NCBI GenBank assembly: GCA_024641945.1 | Contig: JAHECD010000004.1 | Location: 1-64,000 of the forward strand | Reading direction: 5' to 3' | Source of the DNA: Rubrivivax sp. | GTDB lineage: Bacteria; Pseudomonadota; Gammaproteobacteria; Burkholderiales; Burkholderiaceae_C | Length of the DNA stretch: 64,000 bases | Shown here: positions 40,556 through 49,256 of the stretch, one piece after another | Layout: each line of letters begins with the position of its first letter | Position numbering within the stretch: the stretch's first letter is position 1 | Notes under the pieces: model-generated | Told to the model about the DNA's origin: nothing | The model's database searches: none | What the model saw: the letters and a program-made list of their open reading frames with translations, nothing else | Program-made: the position numbers and the translations under genes

Positions 40556-41965
40556 ATGTCCGCTCGCATTGAATCCATCGAGCCGCTGGAAGGCCGCGAC
40601 GACGAAGTTGCCCGACTTCGCGTCCCGCCACATTCGGCGGAGGCCGAGCAGAGCGTCCTCGGTGGCTTGCTGCTCGACAACCTTGCATGGGATCGAGCGG
40701 CCGACCTGCTCACCGACAGTGATTTCTATCGCTACGAGCATCGTCACATCTATGCCGCGATCGGTGCCTTGATCGGCGCAAGCCGCCCCGCCGACGTTGT
40801 CACGGTGTTCGAGGCCTTGCAGTCGCGTGGCAAGGCCGAGGACTGCGGCGGTATCGCCTACCTCAATGCGCTCGCCCAGAGCGTGCCCAGCGCGGCCAAC
40901 GTGCGACGCTATGCGGAGATCGTTCGTGAACGCGCCGTGCTGCGCAAGCTCATTGCGGCCAGCGACGAAATCGCGACGAGTGCGTTCAGCCCGCAAGGCG
41001 TGCCGGTTTCACAATTGCTCGACGAGGCGGAGTCCAAGATTTTCCGCATCGGCGAGGAAGGCGCGCGTGGTGGCGTTGGCTTTCAGCAGATGAACAAGTT
41101 GGTGGGCGCGCTGCTCGAACGTGTCGACGAACTCGAAAAGAACGGATCCGAAGAAGTCACCGGTGTCCGCACTGGCTTCTACGACCTCGACCGCCAGACG
41201 GCCGGCCTCCAGAAAGGCGACTTGATCGTCCTGGCCGCGCGACCTTCGATGGGGAAGACGGCCTTTGCGCTCAATATTGCCGAGCATGTGGGGGTCGAGG
41301 AAGGCTTGCCGGTGGCCGTGTTCTCGATGGAAATGGGCGCCTCGCAGTTGGCGTTGCGCCTGGTCGGCTCGCTGGCCCGCATCGATCAGCAGCACCTTCG
41401 AACGGGGCGGCTTCGTGATGACGAGTGGGAACGGCTGCCGACGGCGGCGACCAAGCTCAGCCAGGCGCCGATCTTCATCGACGAATCCGTGGGACTCAAT
41501 CCGGCCGAACTGCGTGCCCGCGCGCGGCGTCTTGCGCGGCAATATGGCGGCACGCTCGGCCTGATCGTGATTGACTATCTGCAATTGATGAGTGGCAGTG
41601 GTGGAAGCGAAGAAAATCGCGCCACCGTGCTCGGTGAAATCTCGCGCAGCATGAAAGGCCTGGCCAAGGAACTCCAGTGCCCGGTCATTGCGCTGTCGCA
41701 GTTGAACCGCAGCGTCGAATCGCGACCCGACAAGCGCCCCATGATGAGCGATCTTCGCGAATCCGGTGCGATCGAGCAGGATGCCGACATCATCATGTTC
41801 ATCTATCGCGACGACTACTACAACAAGGAATCGAAGGAACCGGGGGTTGCCGAGATCGTCATCGCGAAACAGCGCAATGGCCCGGTCGGCACGGTGAAGT
41901 TGACGTTCTTGAAGCCGTTGACGCGCTTCGACAACATGGCGCCGGACGCGTCGAACGACTACTGA
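40556..41965 (+). CDS. dnaB: Replicative DNA helicase DnaB
   Basis: A 469-residue hexameric helicase that unwinds DNA at the fork and binds primase DnaG (also in this window). The N-terminal domain begins VPPHSAEAEQSVLGGLLLDN; the RecA-like C-terminal domain has Walker A ARPSMGKTA (228-236), IVIDYLQLMSG (Walker B) and the KQRNGPVGTVKL segment. ATG 40556 gives the usual length; the open frame reaches 40439 without support. Confidence 0.98.
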   Translation: MSARIESIEPLEGRDDEVARLRVPPHSAEAEQSVLGGLLLDNLAWDRAADLLTDSDFYRYEHRHIYAAIGALIGASRPADVVTVFEALQSRGKAEDCGGIAYLNALAQSVPSAANVRRYAEIVRERAVLRKLIAASDEIATSAFSPQGVPVSQLLDEAESKIFRIGEEGARGGVGFQQMNKLVGALLERVDELEKNGSEEVTGVRTGFYDLDRQTAGLQKGDLIVLAARPSMGKTAFALNIAEHVGVEEGLPVAVFSMEMGASQLALRLVGSLARIDQQHLRTGRLRDDEWERLPTAATKLSQAPIFIDESVGLNPAELRARARRLARQYGGTLGLIVIDYLQLMSGSGGSEENRATVLGEISRSMKGLAKELQCPVIALSQLNRSVESRPDKRPMMSDLRESGAIEQDADIIMFIYRDDYYNKESKEPGVAEIVIAKQRNGPVGTVKLTFLKPLTRFDNMAPDASNDY

Positions 41966-41976
41966 CACGACACTTG

Positions 41977-42006
41977 CTTGCAGGCATTGGCAAGACTGTA
42001 TATATT
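41977..42006 (+). promoter_or_regulatory. Predicted sigma-70 promoter of the radical SAM gene
   Basis: TTGCAG (41977-41982) and TATATT (42001-42006) are 18 bases apart. The -10 matches five of six consensus bases, the -35 three of six. Transcription would start at about 42013, i.e. at the A of the start codon, giving a leaderless mRNA; no Shine-Dalgarno is visible. Confidence 0.6.
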
Positions 42007-42011
42007 TACAG
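41996..42011 (+). promoter_or_regulatory. LexA (SOS) box
   Basis: CTGTATATATTTACAG is a full match to the LexA operator CTGT-N8-ACAG with an all A/T centre, as in strong E. coli boxes. It covers the predicted -10 and ends one base before the start codon at 42013, an ideal place for repression. Confidence 0.85.
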
Positions 42012-42012
42012 T

Positions 42013-43146
42013 ATGTCAGCCAAGCACATGCCGCCCGACCTGCCTGCGCAGCCCATCGCGTTGGTCAGGATGCCTGCGAAGGGCAGGGGGACCGCCTGGG
42101 AAATCCGGCACCGATTTGCCACCGATACGCGCAGCGACTTCAACGATGGCTGGGGCACCCTCGATCAGGCCGCGGTCGAAGTACCGTCCAGCCCGGAAAC
42201 GACCGTCATCGAAGAGTCGGTGCGCACCATACTTTCGGGCAATGACTCGCCGGACATTGCTTTTGACCTTTCCATCAATCCGTACAGAGGGTGCGAGCAC
42301 GGATGCATCTACTGCTTCGCGCGCCCCACGCACAGCTACCTGAACCTCTCGCCCGGGCTCGACTTCGAGACCCGGATCATTGCCAAGCGCAATGCTGCCG
42401 AGTTGCTGCGCAAGGCATTTGCAAGCCGATCCTACGAGCCATTGCCCTTGAATCTCGGGTCCGCGACGGATGCCTATCAGCCGGTGGAGCGGCGTCTGCG
42501 CATCACGCGGGCCGTCGTGGAGGTACTGGCCGAGCACCGCCATGCGTTTTCGGTCATCACCAAGTCTGCGCTCATCGAGCGCGATCTGGATCTGCTCGTC
42601 CCAATGGCTGCGGAGCGTCTCGCCGCGGCCTACGTTTCGATCACGACGCTAGACCCGGTTCTGGCACGCGCCATGGAGCCGCGGGCGGCTGCCCCACACC
42701 GTCGGCTTCGAACCATTGAGACCTTGGCCAAGGCTGGGGTGCCGGTGGGCGTGAGCGTGTCGCCGGTGATCCCGTTCCTGAACGAACCCGAAATCGAACG
42801 CATCCTTGCTGCTGCTGCCAGTGCCGGCGCGACGTCGGCATTCAGCATCGTGTTGCGGCTGCCGTGGGAGGTCAACCCACTGTTTCAGCAATGGCTGCAG
42901 CAGCATGTACCGGAGAAGGCAGAGCGCATCATGGCTCGAGTGCGTGAAATGCGCGCGGGCCGCGACAACGACGCGACCTTCGGTCGCCGTATGACAGGTG
43001 TCGGCGTCTGGGCGGACCTCCTGCGCCAGCGCTTCGAAAAGACGGCCGCCAGGCTGGGCCTCAACCGCGCCCGGGTCGACCTCGACCTGTCTCGGTTCAG
43101 GCGGCCGAATGCCAGTGAACATTCCGCACAAGGCAACCTGTTCTGA
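42013..43146 (+). CDS. PA0069-family radical SAM protein
   Basis: A 377-residue radical SAM protein. The [4Fe-4S] ligands are Cys94, Cys98 and Cys101 in NPYRGCEHGCIYCFARPTH; the TIM-barrel strands follow, with GSATDAYQPVERRLRITR and VSVSPVIPFLNEPEIERI characteristic of the PA0069/Rv2578c group, which is distantly related to spore photoproduct lyase. The reaction is unknown. It begins at ATG 42013 directly behind a LexA box, so it is predicted to be induced by DNA damage; a repair or nucleotide-lesion role is therefore plausible but unproven. Gene order (after dnaB) gives no further hint; the downstream gene is convergent. Confidence 0.92.
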   Translation: MSAKHMPPDLPAQPIALVRMPAKGRGTAWEIRHRFATDTRSDFNDGWGTLDQAAVEVPSSPETTVIEESVRTILSGNDSPDIAFDLSINPYRGCEHGCIYCFARPTHSYLNLSPGLDFETRIIAKRNAAELLRKAFASRSYEPLPLNLGSATDAYQPVERRLRITRAVVEVLAEHRHAFSVITKSALIERDLDLLVPMAAERLAAAYVSITTLDPVLARAMEPRAAAPHRRLRTIETLAKAGVPVGVSVSPVIPFLNEPEIERILAAAASAGATSAFSIVLRLPWEVNPLFQQWLQQHVPEKAERIMARVREMRAGRDNDATFGRRMTGVGVWADLLRQRFEKTAARLGLNRARVDLDLSRFRRPNASEHSAQGNLF

Positions 43147-43171
43147 TCCGGTCATTGACCAGTCGGCAGCG

Positions 43172-44863
43172 CTAGGTGCGCAAGATCAGTCCGCCCGCCG
43201 AGCGACCTGTTTGACGAATGCCAGCGATATGGTGGACGGGGTGGCAGACACGGGCCATGGTCTCGTTCGATTCAGCGACGAGTGCGTCGCAGTCTTGCAG
43301 GCTCGCGGCGTGGCGGCGGGCGACCAGCGTCGCCATTTCGAGCAACTTGGCGTTGCGCCACGTTTTGCCACGATCGAGGAGAGCTCGTACGGCCTGGTCC
43401 GGTCGCGACTCCAGCGCGTGGGTCATCGACGTTTCGACATACGACGCCAACTCTTGCTGGCAGGCCCTGACAACCGAGCGCAGTTGGTCGCTGGTTGCCG
43501 CCGCGGACACCAGCAGTTCGGTCATCGAGCGCGATACGCAGAACCGATGGCCAGCGGCCTTGGCGACCTTTTCGAGTTCTCCCGCAGAAATGTCGCGGTC
43601 GGGCAGTCTTGCCCAGACCGCGAGTGCCACGACAGCGGACTCCAAGTCGCCGGCGTCACTCTCGATCACGGCGGAAAGTTCTCTGGCGCAATCCTGCGCG
43701 GCGTCCAGTTCATTGGCGGCGAGATGCCGAAGCGCGCGCGCCGCACGGTCGAAGCACTCCAGTCGAGGCGACCCTTCCTGCCTTTGCGCGTGTCGAAGCA
43801 ACTGCTCGTGGGCGGCTACGAGCGCCTTGGTATTTCGTTCATCGTAGCGAAGCAGTACCAGGAGCATGAGTGTGAGCGCATCGAAAAGCCGCGACCGGAT
43901 GCCGAGGCTCACGCTGCGGTCGAGCCACTGCATGGCGCCCTGCCGATCGCCGGCATAGAAGGCGAGCGAACCGCAGGCTTGAAGCCGAAGAAGGCAACCC
44001 GGCGTCAGTTCCACTGATCGGCGATAGGCGGCAAATGCCTTGTCGATATCGCCGTGTTCGAGGTGGATGCGCCCCAGCGCATCGTGCGCATCGGCATCGT
44101 CGGCGCGACTGGCGATCAAGGCATCGCAGATCCGTCGTGCCGTGCCCAAGTCACCGCGGTGAAGGTGGGCTCGAACGATGCCCAGGCGAGCCCAGCTCGA
44201 GCCCGCCTTTCGCTCGACGTCTTCGCAGAGTTCGAGCGTGGCCTTGGCATTGCCCTGGCGCAGCAGCAGTTCTGCCGCGACGCGCGCGGCGTACGGCGCG
44301 TACGGCATATTGCGGTGGTAACGATCGAGGCTCAGGCGCGTCGCGCGTGGCAGATCGCCCGTGGCCAGGGCACCGAGCAGATCTGCGAGCGTCTCCTTTC
44401 GTCTGCGAGCCTCGAGGATCCGCTCCGCGAGGGTTGCCGCGGTGTAGGGCCGCAGCAGGAATCCGTCCAGAGACGCTTCGCCGGCCTCGGTCACCTTTGC
44501 ATAGGTCGCTTCGCTCGTGATCATGATGAACACCGTCGAATGCGGCAGCAGCTGTTCGCGCCGAAGTTCGTCCACGAGGTCTTGACCCGTGACGTCGGGA
44601 TCATCGAAATCCCGGCTGCACAGCACGATGTCGTACGCGTCCTGTTCCAGCTTCAAGCGGGCGTCGGTGATTCGCGATGCCTGATGCACCACGCCGACAC
44701 CCATGTCGCGCAACTGGTTGCACACGACACTGCGAGCCATGGCATTCGGCTCGATGACGAGCGCCTGCGCAGACGCGATGTCGTTGCGCTTTCGAGGCGC
44801 CGGCGCGACAAACGATGCCGCGGAGGGCGACCGCTCGATGGTGGAGGGGGCGGCTGTGGTCAT
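43172..44863 (-). CDS. Receiver-like TPR protein
   Basis: A 563-residue soluble protein with an N-terminal receiver-like domain (about residues 33-150) and a long helical TPR region (about 155-540; for example DAHDALGRIHLEHGDIDKAF). The receiver looks degenerate: the acidic pair is reduced to Glu38, the phospho-acceptor position holds Ser83 (DIVLCSRDF, with Asp85 two residues on), and the conserved Lys is Arg138 (LLRPY). Thr116 is kept. It probably works as a protein-interaction module rather than a normal phosphoswitch. ATG at 44861-44863 is chosen; GTG 44893 would add ten residues. It lies 75 bp downstream of dnaJ and converges on the radical SAM gene. Confidence 0.8.
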   Translation of the reverse strand: MTTAAPSTIERSPSAASFVAPAPRKRNDIASAQALVIEPNAMARSVVCNQLRDMGVGVVHQASRITDARLKLEQDAYDIVLCSRDFDDPDVTGQDLVDELRREQLLPHSTVFIMITSEATYAKVTEAGEASLDGFLLRPYTAATLAERILEARRRKETLADLLGALATGDLPRATRLSLDRYHRNMPYAPYAARVAAELLLRQGNAKATLELCEDVERKAGSSWARLGIVRAHLHRGDLGTARRICDALIASRADDADAHDALGRIHLEHGDIDKAFAAYRRSVELTPGCLLRLQACGSLAFYAGDRQGAMQWLDRSVSLGIRSRLFDALTLMLLVLLRYDERNTKALVAAHEQLLRHAQRQEGSPRLECFDRAARALRHLAANELDAAQDCARELSAVIESDAGDLESAVVALAVWARLPDRDISAGELEKVAKAAGHRFCVSRSMTELLVSAAATSDQLRSVVRACQQELASYVETSMTHALESRPDQAVRALLDRGKTWRNAKLLEMATLVARRHAASLQDCDALVAESNETMARVCHPVHHIAGIRQTGRSAGGLILRT

Positions 44864-44938
44864 GATCCGTCTGTACAGCAGATCATCGGCCACGGCGCCG
44901 CAGACTTGAGCCCGCCCAGCCCTGCGGGACCGATCGCG

Positions 44939-46090
44939 CTACTTGAAAAGGTCGCGCACGCGGTCGGTCCAGCTCTTGGCGTTCGGCGAGTGCCGGTCAC
45001 CCGAGGTGCGGAAGGACTCGTCGAGTTCCTTCAACAACTTGCGTTGAGCCTCGGTCAACTTCACTGGTGTCTCGACCGTCACGTGGCAATACAGGTCGCC
45101 TGGATAACTCGAGCGGATGCCCTTGATCCCCTTGCCGCGCAGACGGAACGTCTTGCCATGCTGCGTGCCTTCGGGCAGGTCGATTTCGGCCTTGCCCGAT
45201 AGCGTCGGCACCTCGATCGCGCCGCCCAGTGCCGCGGTGGTCAACCCGACCGGCACGGTGCAGTGCAGATCGTCGCCATCACGCTCGAAGATCTCGTGCT
45301 GCTTGATCCGGATCTCGATGTACAGGTCTCCGGCCGGGCCGCCATTGGTGCCGGGCTCGCCGTTGCCTGCCGAGCGGATGCGCATGCCTTCGTTGATGCC
45401 GGCCGGTATCTTGACCTCGAGCGTCTTCTGGCGCTTGATCTTGCCGGCGCCGTGGCAGGTCGTGCACGGCTCCGGAATGATCTTGCCGGTGCCACGACAG
45501 TGCGGGCACGTTTGTTGGATGCTGAAGAAGCCCTGGCGCATGTGCACCGTACCCGCTCCGTTGCACGTGGCGCACGGTTTGGCATGCGTGCCGGGCTTTG
45601 CGCCGGTGCCGCCGCAGGTATCGCACGCGTCCCAGCTGGGGATCCGGATCTGCGTGTCCTTGCCCGCCGCCGCTTCCTCGAGCGTGATCTCCATCGCGTA
45701 GCTCAGGTCGCTTCCACGATAGACCTGCTGCGCACCGCCGCCGCGCCGGGCGCCGGCGGCGCCGCCCGCGCCAAAGATGTCACCGAAGATGTCGCCGAAC
45801 GCCTCGGCGAAACCACCGAACCCTTCAGGCCCAGGGCCACCTCGCCCGCCCATGTTGGGGTCCACGCCTGCGTGGCCGAACTGGTCGTACGCGGCGCGCT
45901 TCTGTGCGTCGGAGAGCATTTCGTAGGCCTCTTTCGCCTCCTTGAACTTCTCCTCCGACTTCTTGGCATCGTCACCCTGGTTTCGGTCGGGGTGGTGCTT
46001 CATCGCCAGCTTGCGATAGGCCTTCTTGATGTCGTCCTCGGAGGCGTTCTTCGGGACGCCGAGGATGTCGTAGTAGTCGCGCTTTGCCAT
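44939..46090 (-). CDS. dnaJ: Chaperone DnaJ
   Basis: A 383-residue type I J-protein that delivers substrates to DnaK. J domain with HPD at residues 33-35, Gly/Phe-rich linker ([17 protein letters not shown]), four zinc motifs [24 protein letters not shown] and CTTCHGAG, then two beta-barrel substrate domains. It is transcribed from dnaK, 109 bp upstream, with a hairpin in the gap. Confidence 0.98.
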   Translation of the reverse strand: MAKRDYYDILGVPKNASEDDIKKAYRKLAMKHHPDRNQGDDAKKSEEKFKEAKEAYEMLSDAQKRAAYDQFGHAGVDPNMGGRGGPGPEGFGGFAEAFGDIFGDIFGAGGAAGARRGGGAQQVYRGSDLSYAMEITLEEAAAGKDTQIRIPSWDACDTCGGTGAKPGTHAKPCATCNGAGTVHMRQGFFSIQQTCPHCRGTGKIIPEPCTTCHGAGKIKRQKTLEVKIPAGINEGMRIRSAGNGEPGTNGGPAGDLYIEIRIKQHEIFERDGDDLHCTVPVGLTTAALGGAIEVPTLSGKAEIDLPEGTQHGKTFRLRGKGIKGIRSSYPGDLYCHVTVETPVKLTEAQRKLLKELDESFRTSGDRHSPNAKSWTDRVRDLFK

Positions 46091-46171
46091 GAAAACTCTC
46101 AGATCCGATGAAGCGAAACCGCCGCGTCGCGGTGCAGGCCGGGCCTGTCACCTCGTACGCGGCGAATAAGC

Positions 46172-46195
46172 GGCGCGGCCCATCGGGCCCGCGCC
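46172..46195 (-). other. dnaK-dnaJ intergenic hairpin
   Basis: GGCGCGGCCC (46172-46181) pairs with GGGCCCGCGCC (46185-46195) around a three-base loop, with one bulged base. On the transcript (minus strand) it is not followed by a T run, so it more probably protects or processes mRNA and lowers dnaJ relative to dnaK than terminates. Confidence 0.5.
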
Positions 46196-46199
46196 GGAA

Positions 46200-48146
46200 T
46201 CACTTCTTGACTTCCTTGAACTCGGCGTCGACCACGTTGTCGTCGGCCGGCTTGGACGATTTCGGCGCCGCTCCCTCCGGTGCGGCTTCCGGAGCACCGG
46301 CGTCGGCTGCCGCCGCAGCGGCCTGCTGCTCCGCGTAGACCTTCTCGCCGAGCTTCTGGCTGGCCGTCATCAGCGCCTCGGTGCGCGCATCGATCGCCGC
46401 CTTGTCGTCACCCTTGATCGCCTCTTCGGCATCTTTCAGGGCGGCTTCAATGGTTTCCTTCTCGCCGGCCTCGAGCTTGTCGCCATGCTCGGACACGCTC
46501 TTGCGCACCGAGTGGATCATCGCATCGGCCTGATTGCGTGCCTGTACGAGTTCGACCTTCTTGTGGTCCTCGGCGGCGTTCAATTCCGCATCCTTGACCA
46601 TCTTCTGGATCTCTTCCTCCGACAGACCCGAGTTGGCCTTGATCGTGATCTTGTTTTCCTTGCCCGTGCCCTTGTCCTTGGCATTGACGTGCAGGATGCC
46701 GTTGGCGTCGATGTCGAAAGTGACCTCGATCTGCGGCAGGCCGCGCGGTGCCGGCGGGATGCCCTCGAGGTTGAACTCACCCAGGCTCTTGTTGCCGGTG
46801 GCAAGTTCACGCTCGCCCTGGTAGACCTTGATCGTCACGGCCGGCTGGTTGTCGTCTGCGGTCGAGAACACCTGCGAGAACTTGGTCGGAATCGTCGTGT
46901 TCTTCTTGATCATCTTGGTCATCACACCGCCGAGCGTCTCGATACCGAGCGACAGCGGCGTCACGTCCAGGAGCAGCACATCCTTGCGCTCGCCACCCAG
47001 CACCTGGCCCTGGATGGCGGCACCCACGGCTACCGCCTCGTCCGGGTTGACGTCCTTGCGCGGCTCCTTGCCGAAGAAGGCCTTGACCTTGTCCTGCACC
47101 TTGGGCATGCGCGTCATGCCGCCGACCAGGATCACGTCGTCGATGTCGGTCAGCTTGACGCCGGCATCCTTGACCGCGATGCGGCACGGCTCCATCGTGC
47201 GCTCGATCAACTCGTCGACCAGGCTCTCGAGCTTGGCGCGCGTGAGCTTCACATTCAGGTGCTTCGGGCCGGTGGCGTCGGCCGTGATGTACGGCAGGTT
47301 GACATCGGTCTGCGTGCTGTTGGACAGCTCGATCTTCGCCTTCTCGGCAGCTTCCTTCAGGCGCTGCAGCGCCAGCACGTCTTTCGTCAGGTCGACACCT
47401 TGCTCCTTCTTGAACTCGGTGACGATGTAATCGATGATGCGCTGGTCGAAGTCCTCGCCACCCAGGAACGTGTCGCCGTTCGTCGACAGCACCTCGAACT
47501 GCTTCTCGCCGTCGACGTCGGCAATCTCGATGATCGAGATGTCGAACGTGCCGCCGCCGAGGTCGAAGACGGCGATCTTGCGGTCACCCTTGCCGTGTTT
47601 GTCCAGGCCGAACGCCAGGGCCGCGGCGGTGGGCTCGTTGATGATGCGCTTGACGTCGAGGCCGGCAATGCGGCCGGCGTCCTTGGTCGCCTGGCGCTGG
47701 CTGTCGTTGAAGTAGGCCGGCACCGTGATCACGGCTTCGGTGACTTCCTCGCCGAGGTAGTCCTCGGCGGTCTTCTTCATCTTGCGCAGCACTTCGGCGC
47801 TGATCTGCGGCGGTGCGAGCTTCTTGCCGCGCACCTCGATCCAGGCGTCGCCGTTGTCGGCCGCGAGGATCTTGTAAGGCATCAGGTCGATGTCCTTCTG
47901 CACTTCCTTCTCGGCGAACTTGCGGCCGATCAGGCGCTTGGACGCGTAGACCGTATTTTTCGGGTTCGTGACGGCCTGACGCTTGGCCGAGGCGCCGACG
48001 AGCACTTCACCGTCGTCCTGGTAGGCAATGATCGACGGCGTGGTGCGCGCACCCTCGCTGTTCTCGATCACCTTGGTCGTATTCCCCTCCATGATCGCGA
48101 CACACGAGTTGGTCGTGCCGAGGTCGATGCCGATGATCTTTCCCAT
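46200..48146 (-). CDS. dnaK: Chaperone DnaK (Hsp70)
   Basis: A 648-residue Hsp70. The ATPase begins [20 protein letters not shown], with [14 protein letters not shown] and the linker [14 protein letters not shown]; the substrate domain and lid end in the flexible tail [20 protein letters not shown] precedes the start ATG by nine bases. It has its own probable sigma-32 promoter in the 86-bp gap after grpE. Confidence 0.99.
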   Translation of the reverse strand: MGKIIGIDLGTTNSCVAIMEGNTTKVIENSEGARTTPSIIAYQDDGEVLVGASAKRQAVTNPKNTVYASKRLIGRKFAEKEVQKDIDLMPYKILAADNGDAWIEVRGKKLAPPQISAEVLRKMKKTAEDYLGEEVTEAVITVPAYFNDSQRQATKDAGRIAGLDVKRIINEPTAAALAFGLDKHGKGDRKIAVFDLGGGTFDISIIEIADVDGEKQFEVLSTNGDTFLGGEDFDQRIIDYIVTEFKKEQGVDLTKDVLALQRLKEAAEKAKIELSNSTQTDVNLPYITADATGPKHLNVKLTRAKLESLVDELIERTMEPCRIAVKDAGVKLTDIDDVILVGGMTRMPKVQDKVKAFFGKEPRKDVNPDEAVAVGAAIQGQVLGGERKDVLLLDVTPLSLGIETLGGVMTKMIKKNTTIPTKFSQVFSTADDNQPAVTIKVYQGERELATGNKSLGEFNLEGIPPAPRGLPQIEVTFDIDANGILHVNAKDKGTGKENKITIKANSGLSEEEIQKMVKDAELNAAEDHKKVELVQARNQADAMIHSVRKSVSEHGDKLEAGEKETIEAALKDAEEAIKGDDKAAIDARTEALMTASQKLGEKVYAEQQAAAAAADAGAPEAAPEGAAPKSSKPADDNVVDAEFKEVKK

Positions 48147-48183
48147 TTTCGAATGCTCCTGAAACTGAATTCGGTTGTCTTAG

Positions 48184-48211
48184 AGTTGTGGATAACCTGC
48201 CGGCTTTCAAG
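48184..48211 (-). promoter_or_regulatory. Predicted sigma-32 promoter of dnaK
   Basis: On the minus strand CTTGAAA (48211-48205, full consensus) is followed after 13 bases by CCACAACT (48191-48184; consensus CCCCATnT, six of eight if n is free). The predicted start is near 48176, 30 bases before dnaK. Confidence 0.6.
48187..48195 (-). promoter_or_regulatory. DnaA box in the dnaK promoter
   Basis: TTATCCACA, the strict DnaA box, reads on the minus strand and overlaps the -10 of the dnaK heat-shock promoter by five bases. Given the base composition such a perfect match is expected well under once in this window, but a single box can still be fortuitous. Confidence 0.55.
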
Positions 48212-48232
48212 GGCGCCGGACCGTGACTCAAG

Positions 48233-48775
48233 TCACTTGGGTGCGGACACCGTCACCAGTGCGGGGCGCAATATCCGGTCGGCGATCAGGTAGCCCTTTT
48301 GCAGCACCGCAACCACCGTATTGGCCTCCTGATCGGCCGGCACCATGCTGATCGCCTGGTGCTGGTGCGGGTCAAACTTGGTGCCGGGTGGGGGCGCGAT
48401 CTGGACGACCTTGTTGCGCTCCAGCGCCTGGCCCAGTTGGCGCAGCGTGGCGTGCACGCCCTCGAGAAGCTGCTCGTTGGTGGCGTTCGGAATGGCAATC
48501 GCCGCCTCGAGACTGTCGCGCACAGGCAGCAGACTTTCGGCAAAGCCCTCGATCGCGAATTTGCGTGCCTTGGACATCTCCTCGTCGGCACGCCTGCGGG
48601 TATTTTCGGCCTCGGCCTTGGCTCGCAGGTAGGCGTCGGACACCTCGGCATGTCGGGCCTCCAGTGCCGCAAGACGTTCTTCCAAAGAGTTCGGGACTGC
48701 GTCTTGCCGGTCGGCGGTGGATGGGGTGCCGTTCTGCACGGGCTCCTGATCTGGGTGGGGGGTGCTTGTGGTCAT
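48233..48775 (-). CDS. grpE: Nucleotide exchange factor GrpE
   Basis: A 180-residue dimeric exchange factor for DnaK: disordered N-terminus, long coiled coil ([20 protein letters not shown]) and the C-terminal beta domain with [20 protein letters not shown] and the end [20 protein letters not shown]. The start ATG is at 48773-48775. It has its own sigma-32 promoter and lies 57 bp after hslR. The stop codon overlaps a small palindrome GTGACT-CA-AGTCAC (48223-48236). Confidence 0.97.
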   Translation of the reverse strand: MTTSTPHPDQEPVQNGTPSTADRQDAVPNSLEERLAALEARHAEVSDAYLRAKAEAENTRRRADEEMSKARKFAIEGFAESLLPVRDSLEAAIAIPNATNEQLLEGVHATLRQLGQALERNKVVQIAPPPGTKFDPHQHQAISMVPADQEANTVVAVLQKGYLIADRILRPALVTVSAPK

Positions 48776-48801
48776 GGTCGATATGCGTCAACTCGCGGGG
48801 A

Positions 48802-48828
48802 GATTGGGGCGGTTGCCCCGGCTTCAAG
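48802..48828 (-). promoter_or_regulatory. Predicted sigma-32 promoter of grpE
   Basis: On the minus strand CTTGAAG (48828-48822) and CCCCAATC (48809-48802) are 12 bases apart, close to the heat-shock consensus CTTGAAA / CCCCATnT. It lies just outside the 3' end of hslR, with a predicted leader of about 20 bases before grpE. Confidence 0.6.
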
Positions 48829-48832
48829 AGGG

Positions 48833-49246
48833 TTAATCGTCGGAATCCAAGGACGCGCTCCAGCGTTGCCAGTCGCCCAACTGACGTCGATCCCGTTTGG
48901 TCGGCCGGCCGTCGGTCAGCGCGAGAGCGGGTTCGGTGCCCTGGCGGCGCGCCTCGGCGGCGAGGTGGCGGGCCTGCACACTTTCGGGCGTTTCGTCATA
49001 GAGCAACTGGGCGACCGGCGCCGGGCCCCGCACGGCGCTCAGCCCGCGCACGTCGAAATGGCGCACGCCTCCCGGCTGGCGGATCGTGACGCGGTCGCCC
49101 GTTCGCATTTCGCGCGATGGTTTGGCATGCTGGCCATTCACGTCGACGCGCCCGCGTCCCACCTCATCGGCGGCCAGGGATCGGGTCTTGAACAAGCGCG
49201 CGGCCCAAAGCCATTTGTCGAGGCGGACGTGCAGGATGTCACTCAT
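48833..49246 (-). CDS. hslR: Heat shock protein 15 (S4-domain RNA-binding)
   Basis: A 137-residue Hsp15 that binds 50S subunits carrying stalled nascent chains. The S4 domain MSDILHVRLDKWLWAARLF with TRSLAADEVGRGRVDVNG is clear, followed by a basic C-terminus with RPTKRDRRQL. It lies 10 bp after the tctE stop, so it may be partly co-transcribed with tctDE, and upstream of grpE. Confidence 0.95.
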   Translation of the reverse strand: MSDILHVRLDKWLWAARLFKTRSLAADEVGRGRVDVNGQHAKPSREMRTGDRVTIRQPGGVRHFDVRGLSAVRGPAPVAQLLYDETPESVQARHLAAEARRQGTEPALALTDGRPTKRDRRQLGDWQRWSASLDSDD

Positions 49247-49256
49247 CGCTCAATTC

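Noticed and set aside
44868-44877. CTGTACAG palindrome before the TPR-receiver gene, considered as a LexA box
   Set aside because: Half-sites are adjacent with no 8-base spacer, so it does not fit the LexA operator.
46485-48293. 602-codon open frame opposite dnaK
   Set aside because: Long antisense frames over dnaK are a known by-product of its codon usage; no start context or homology, while dnaK on the other strand is certain.
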